Source: Verrucomicrobia bacterium UBA673 (lineage in GTDB: Bacteria > Verrucomicrobiota > Verrucomicrobiia > Limisphaerales > UBA1096). From it: a stretch of DNA of 9,931 nt. The notes beneath the pieces are model-generated. The model made no database searches. It was not told the DNA's origin and saw nothing but the letters and a program-made list of their open reading frames with translations. A program made the position numbers and the translations under genes. Each line of letters starts with the position of its first letter. The first letter of the stretch is position 1. Positions 7,501 to 9,931 of this stretch are shown piece by piece. The stretch covers positions 1 through 9,931 of the forward strand of contig DBNL01000035.1 of NCBI GenBank assembly GCA_002299785.1, in the 5' to 3' direction.

Positions 7501-8581
7501 CATCACGTTCAACGATCAGATTCGCAACCCCAACTTGGGCAGCGGCGGCTCGCTGATGTTCGATGGTAGAGGCGCAAGTGTCGCGCTGCCGGACGATATT
7601 CCTCAGATTCTCAGCGACGGTTGGGCGGTCACGGTCGAGTACTGGTTCAAGGGCGAGTCGCTCCAGTCGGCGGTGCGTTGGCAGGACGGCCAATACTTTG
7701 TGGCCGGTTGGAACGGGCTGCACATCATCTCCACCGATGGTGGAACAGGCGCCGGCATTGCGGTTGGCCCAGCCACCGATGGCGGTTGGCATCACGTGGC
7801 CATGACCTGGGAACAGGATATGGTTGGCGGGTTCAGAAGCTACTTGGACGGGGAACTTGTGGCCGAGCGTGATTCCGGTCCGGACCCGCTACCGGTGATC
7901 AACGGTCAGGCCTATCTCGGGGCGTTTCAGGGTGTGTCCGAATTCACCAATGGCCAGTTGGACGAAGTTCGCATCTGGGAGAGTGTTCGCACTGAGGAGG
8001 AGTTGCAGGAGTGGATGAACAAGCCTCTCTCAGGGGAAGAGGAAGGCCTCTTGGCCTACTACCAGTTTGACGAACTTAACGGAAATATCCTGCCGGACAT
8101 CTCCGTCAACGAGTTTAATGGCGATCTGAAAAACATGACCGACGCCAACTGGAGTGCTGGAGCCGGGCCTGCCTTCACCGCTGAGGGGCCAAAAGGCCAG
8201 GCGGCTCCGGGGACGTTCGAGATCGAGGGCGCGAAGATTGAATCGCTTAAGTATCTCAGTGACGGTCGCTCCGTGCGGATCGTCGCCTATGGCGTTGAGT
8301 CCAATGAAGCCAACGTGACAATCAACGGTGTCCGCGACGCAGGCAATAACGAGATTGCCGCTGACACCAAGTTAGTCGTCCAGGTGAAACAGGAAGGTGG
8401 CCAAGCGGAGGCGCCGATCGTCTCACTCGAGGAGGGTGACGGTATCATCATCATCAACACCAGTTCCGGCTCATTGCAGACTGCTCCAAGTGTAATCGGA
8501 CCGTGGGAAAATGTTGCCGCCCCGTTACAGTTGAATCTCAATGAACCCGGCAAGGCTGGATTCTTTCGTGCGGTAAATTAA
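4538..8581 (+). CDS. Large secreted LamG/Ig-like multidomain protein (1347 aa)
   Basis: This is an exported, probably surface or extracellular protein; ligand and role are unknown. Residues 1-35 are a Sec signal peptide with likely cleavage after NAIA. I read the order as: first half of an Ig-like domain (40-74, ends YRWHRAN); LamG1 (75-300, with WHHIA, DGELV, LDELRIW); second half of the Ig domain (301-345, with DEDTYHL and KVKLTV); SbsA/Big_5-like domain (348-445); concanavalin-like domain resembling DUF1349 (about 451-640, WARNGLMVRET); Ig-like domain (647-739); a Big_5-like domain in three pieces (741-757, 982-1000, 1225-1284) around LamG2 (760-978) and LamG3 (1001-1220); and a C-terminal module with LQTAPSVIGPWENV...GFFRAVN (about 1313-1347). 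LamG domains often bind sugars or proteins, so an adhesin or polysaccharide-binding role is plausible. No catalytic domain or PEP-CTERM tail is visible. ATG 4538 best fits the signal peptide; ATG at 4487 and 4550 are alternatives. Confidence 0.85.
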   Translation: MKITMHFTRCIRLTRRLAMATGLSLGLAMATNAIADPAKITTQPSDVSAEAGSATSLAAEASGSPNTYRWHRANGGGGALGFAGGNQYVSVPIDVPETEYTVEFWFRTEDPNAGLFCVVDANLGGGGHDRHIHLTNGNVRIRTWSGPGVEVSEGLNLADGKWHHIAHVISYELGGQFVYMDGELVIEGIKDMSDFDWQQHINIGFSNDAASQYLNGQLDELRIWDYALEEEEIQARMNKPLSGDEEWLLAYYNFDQADGDTLTDLSGNEYDGTLVNFAESGWTSSSARLGLESAMSDGGGITGTDSTELKFAHLAKADEDTYHLRVNNPDNDVATNKVKLTVTAETVPPTLLSHGALVTEDEYTEVAVRFDEALNPETAGDAGNYSIDGANVVDVIVQDSGDGVLLDVEGLEVGDYQLNVSGVTDLAGNKITPSNTPGGFISLQVLNIGDVDPTGVAHNFGNEIEVIARGFDIWSNADDFTFLFEEKTGDFDMAVQVPKIDNPGGAWARNGLMVRETLDDNSMMLGAFATPPSGQGYFALERREESVNPQWWNNNGTPGSPVLQGGIKYGTDTVPGLPNLWIRMKRSGNRFTAFRSANGQDWIEMGVTNLEFSETVYFGISQAQHSGTKGYAAYTNYGPFFYSGTEIAITKSPQSGIGTLGWDHTFEVGYTATTAGKPLAIGELTFQWLKNGQAIEGADDPTYTTPGVLTTNDGGSRYSVTVSMGDLAVTSGEAVLSVAKDSTPPKVAKASATKPSASAGGGGAALRFNGGGQYVSVPMDIPETDYTVEFWFRTEDPNAGLYCVVDANLGGGGHDRHLHLTEGNIRVRTWSGPGVEMSSGLNLADGQWHHLAHTLGTAANGQQIFIDGKLVVQGAKNMSDFDWQKHLNFGFSNDAGSQYLVGELDELRVWGIVRTEEEINANMNKPLGDEADLLAYYNFDEVIGTVLPDGVGGNDGGLMSMGDRNWTISEAPLGQAPLEGFELPTTLDITFNDQIRNPNLGSGGSLMFDGRGASVALPDDIPQILSDGWAVTVEYWFKGESLQSAVRWQDGQYFVAGWNGLHIISTDGGTGAGIAVGPATDGGWHHVAMTWEQDMVGGFRSYLDGELVAERDSGPDPLPVINGQAYLGAFQGVSEFTNGQLDEVRIWESVRTEEELQEWMNKPLSGEEEGLLAYYQFDELNGNILPDISVNEFNGDLKNMTDANWSAGAGPAFTAEGPKGQAAPGTFEIEGAKIESLKYLSDGRSVRIVAYGVESNEANVTINGVRDAGNNEIAADTKLVVQVKQEGGQAEAPIVSLEEGDGIIIINTSSGSLQTAPSVIGPWENVAAPLQLNLNEPGKAGFFRAVN
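4585..4629 (+). repeat. Short direct repeat within the signal-peptide coding region
   Basis: The 15-mer CTTGGCCATGGCGAC occurs at 4585-4599 and again at 4615-4629, exactly 30 bases apart. Both copies encode LAMAT in the hydrophobic core of the signal peptide (RRLAMATGLSLGLAMATNAIA). It may be a small in-frame duplication of ten codons, or two copies of the frequent CTTGGCCA motif. Confidence 0.6.
4760..5310 (+). repeat. LamG cassette copy 1 (DNA-level repeat)
   Basis: This segment pairs with 6815-7365 as a direct in-frame repeat. The two copies align with a constant offset of 2058 bases from about 4835 to at least 5130; one-codon differences flank this block (offset 2055 at each end). My hand alignment of the first 160 bases gives about 85% identity. 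Exact 20-base blocks are shared at 4835/6893, 4895/6953 and 5111/7169. It encodes the LamG1 domain and begins with four Gly codons (GGC). Confidence 0.8.
6815..7365 (+). repeat. LamG cassette copy 2 (DNA-level repeat)
   Basis: This is the second copy of the cassette at 4760-5310. It also begins with four Gly codons (GGC GGC GGC GGA) and encodes LamG2. Differences fall largely at third codon positions and small conservative changes, which suggests duplication followed by selection for the same fold. The third LamG (from 7538) is recognisable at protein level (WHHVA, LDEVRIW, MNKPLSGEEE, LLAYYQFDE) but is much more diverged. Confidence 0.8.
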
Positions 8582-8602
8582 GAAATAGGAACGAACGAAA
8601 GT

Positions 8603-9181
8603 TTAACGCCTTTGAGCCAAGGCATCTTCGCTCTTAGCGAGGATGTCCTTGTGTAGGGATTCCCCGTGTGAATCCATCGTAACCACGGCGGGGAAAGCCT
8701 TCATCTCGAACTCCCAAATCGCTTCCGGCGAGCCAAACTCCTCAAGCATGTGCACACCTCGCACCTTGGTGATGCACTCGGCCAGCACCTGCGCCGCACC
8801 TCCGATGGCATGCAGATAAACGGCTCCGTGTTCCTTGCAAGCGGCCAGAGTCTTGTCCGCCATGCCGCCCTTGCCGATCACGCCGCGAATGCCAAACCAC
8901 CTCATGATGTCGCCCTGATACGGCTCCTCGCGGATGGAGGTCGTTGGCCCAGCGGCCGTCACCTTCCACTCGCCGTTGACGTCCCTCAATACAACCGGCC
9001 CGCAGTGATACAGAATACCGCCGTCGAGATTCACTTCGCCCGGCAACTCGCCGCCGTCATGAAGATACTTGTGCACGGCATCTCGCCCGGTGAAAACCGT
9101 GCCGGAAATCAAAACCTGATCGCCAACCTTCAGTTCGCGAATGGCCTCCTCTGAGAGTGGACTAGAAAGATTGTGAGTCAT
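8603..9181 (-). CDS. Class I fumarate hydratase, beta subunit
   Basis: This is the small subunit of a two-subunit iron-sulphur fumarase, which hydrates fumarate to L-malate in the TCA cycle (EC 4.2.1.2); it corresponds to the C-terminal domain of single-chain FumA. At 192 residues the length is typical. Recognisable features are the swivelling-domain start (EEAIRELKVGDQVLISGTVFTGRDAVHK, about 9-36), the substrate-binding signature GPTTSIREEPYQ (about 78-89), IGKGGM (about 101-106), and the C-terminal FGSPEAIWEFEMKAFPAVVTMDSHG. It starts 12 bases after the alpha subunit stop, so the two are almost certainly one operon. No strong Shine-Dalgarno site is visible. It is convergent with the LamG protein gene, 21 bases away, with no terminator hairpin between. 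The related two-subunit L(+)-tartrate dehydratase is the alternative; gene content alone cannot exclude it. Confidence 0.9.
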   Translation of the reverse strand: MTHNLSSPLSEEAIRELKVGDQVLISGTVFTGRDAVHKYLHDGGELPGEVNLDGGILYHCGPVVLRDVNGEWKVTAAGPTTSIREEPYQGDIMRWFGIRGVIGKGGMADKTLAACKEHGAVYLHAIGGAAQVLAECITKVRGVHMLEEFGSPEAIWEFEMKAFPAVVTMDSHGESLHKDILAKSEDALAQRR

Positions 9182-9193
9182 GCTGCGCTTCGT

Positions 9194-9931
9194 TCAGTAA
9201 AGCCAGTCGGTAATTTTGCCGTCTCTGGCAAGGGTCACGCCGTGGCGACGGAAGGCCCAGCACATGTAGCTTACACTCACAAAGTACGACGCCGGCACGC
9301 GGTTGGCTGCGCCGATCTTCACGCCTAGCAGCGTCGTTTTTCCACCGAACCCCATCGGCCCGATGCCCAACTCGTTGGCCGTCTTAAGAATGTCTTGCTC
9401 GAGTTCGTCCAGCTTCGGATCGGGATTTTGATCATCGAGCCGACGGAGAAATTCGCGCTTGGAAAACTCATAACCGGACGCCCTGTCGCCACCGATGCAC
9501 ACGCCGAGAACTCCCGGACCGCAGCCCTTACCTTGAGCCTGATGCACCGCCTCAAGGATCACTTTGCGACAGCCGTCGAGGTCACGGTCAGCCTCTAGTT
9601 TGGTATTGGGCAGCGAGAATTGCGCGCCGACATTCTCGCAACCACCGCCCTTGAGCACGAGCCGCACCGAGATGTCGTCCGATGTGTGTTGGTGGAAATG
9701 CAGGTTTGGCGATCCTGGGCCAAGGTTGGTGCCATCATTCTTTCCGGTGACTGAATCCACCGAGTTTTGCCGCAGATAACCAAGCTTGGTTGCCTCTTTC
9801 ACCGCTTCGCGAGCCTCCTGCTCGAACTCGACTTGGTTCATTCCAACCGTGCAGTCGATATAAAATAAAATGCTGCCGGTGTCCTGACAGATAGGCTGCG
9901 ACTTGCTCTTGGCCAAGCCGATGTTCCGCTC
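9194..9931 (-). CDS. Class I fumarate hydratase, alpha subunit (partial, cut by the right edge)
   Basis: This is the iron-sulphur catalytic subunit partnering the downstream beta subunit. 245 residues are visible and the frame is open to the window edge. Family members have roughly 280-300 residues, so about 40-50 N-terminal residues are missing. TTG at 9914-9916 is not the real start, because the conserved region (NIGLAKSKSQPICQDTG) is already under way there. The three likely [4Fe-4S] ligands, by comparison with E. coli FumA, are the Cys in PICQDTG (visible residue 15), GKGCGPG (137) and SYMCW (224). Also seen are GGGCEN (about 95-100), VCIGGDRASGYEFSKREFLRR and GIGPMGFGGKTTLLGVKI. The GxCGPG...CIGG and SYFVSVSYMCWAFRRH patterns are typical of the two-subunit form. 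It could be tartrate dehydratase alpha, but fumarase is more likely in this housekeeping setting. Confidence 0.92.
   Translation of the reverse strand, partial: ERNIGLAKSKSQPICQDTGSILFYIDCTVGMNQVEFEQEAREAVKEATKLGYLRQNSVDSVTGKNDGTNLGPGSPNLHFHQHTSDDISVRLVLKGGGCENVGAQFSLPNTKLEADRDLDGCRKVILEAVHQAQGKGCGPGVLGVCIGGDRASGYEFSKREFLRRLDDQNPDPKLDELEQDILKTANELGIGPMGFGGKTTLLGVKIGAANRVPASYFVSVSYMCWAFRRHGVTLARDGKITDWLY

Noticed and set aside
8500..8581. PEP-CTERM sorting signal at the end of the LamG protein
   Set aside because: No PEP motif, transmembrane stretch or basic tail is present. The protein ends in GFFRAVN.
8582..8602. Possible bidirectional terminator between the LamG and fumarase genes
   Set aside because: The 21-base gap has no inverted repeat or T-tract.

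Overview
The window looks like ordinary chromosome from a GC-rich member of the Verrucomicrobiota, or a close PVC relative. This is an inference. It rests on a small lipoprotein of the exosortase-associated TIGR04073 type, a giant secreted LamG/Ig-like protein with a C-terminal module typical of verrucomicrobial surface proteins, the scarcity of clear Shine-Dalgarno sites, and the housekeeping genes present. No rRNA, tRNA, CRISPR array, transposase or phage gene was seen. There is no gene-free stretch over 300 bases; the largest gap is the 126-base divergent spacer at 4412-4537.

Left part (1-2959, all + strand). A tatC gene, whose frame is open to the left edge, carries an unusual Lys-rich then His/Asp/Glu-rich cytoplasmic N-terminus and an enlarged first periplasmic loop. 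Next is a small TIGR04073-like lipoprotein gene that ends at a strong intrinsic-terminator hairpin. Then comes ispE (MEP isoprenoid pathway), whose only possible start codon lies five bases after the terminator T-tract.

Middle part (2969-8581). A ClsC-like phospholipase D/cardiolipin synthase gene runs on the - strand, convergent with ispE. It is divergent from a 1347-residue secreted protein gene on the + strand. The divergent spacer contains a perfect 18-base palindrome. The large protein is the most interesting object here: three LamG (concanavalin A-like) domains appear to sit inside other beta-sandwich domains rather than between them. One splits an Ig-like domain, and two split a single SbsA/Big_5-like domain. 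The first two LamG copies are still clearly alike at DNA level.

Right part (8603-9931, - strand). This holds a two-gene class I (iron-sulphur) fumarase operon, alpha then beta, with alpha cut by the window edge.

The genes do not form a single pathway. The common thread is the cell envelope: Tat translocation, a lipoprotein, phospholipid synthesis and a secreted adhesin-like protein, with isoprenoid and TCA-cycle genes alongside. An octamer, CTTGGCCA, recurs far more often than base composition predicts, across several genes and in the divergent spacer.
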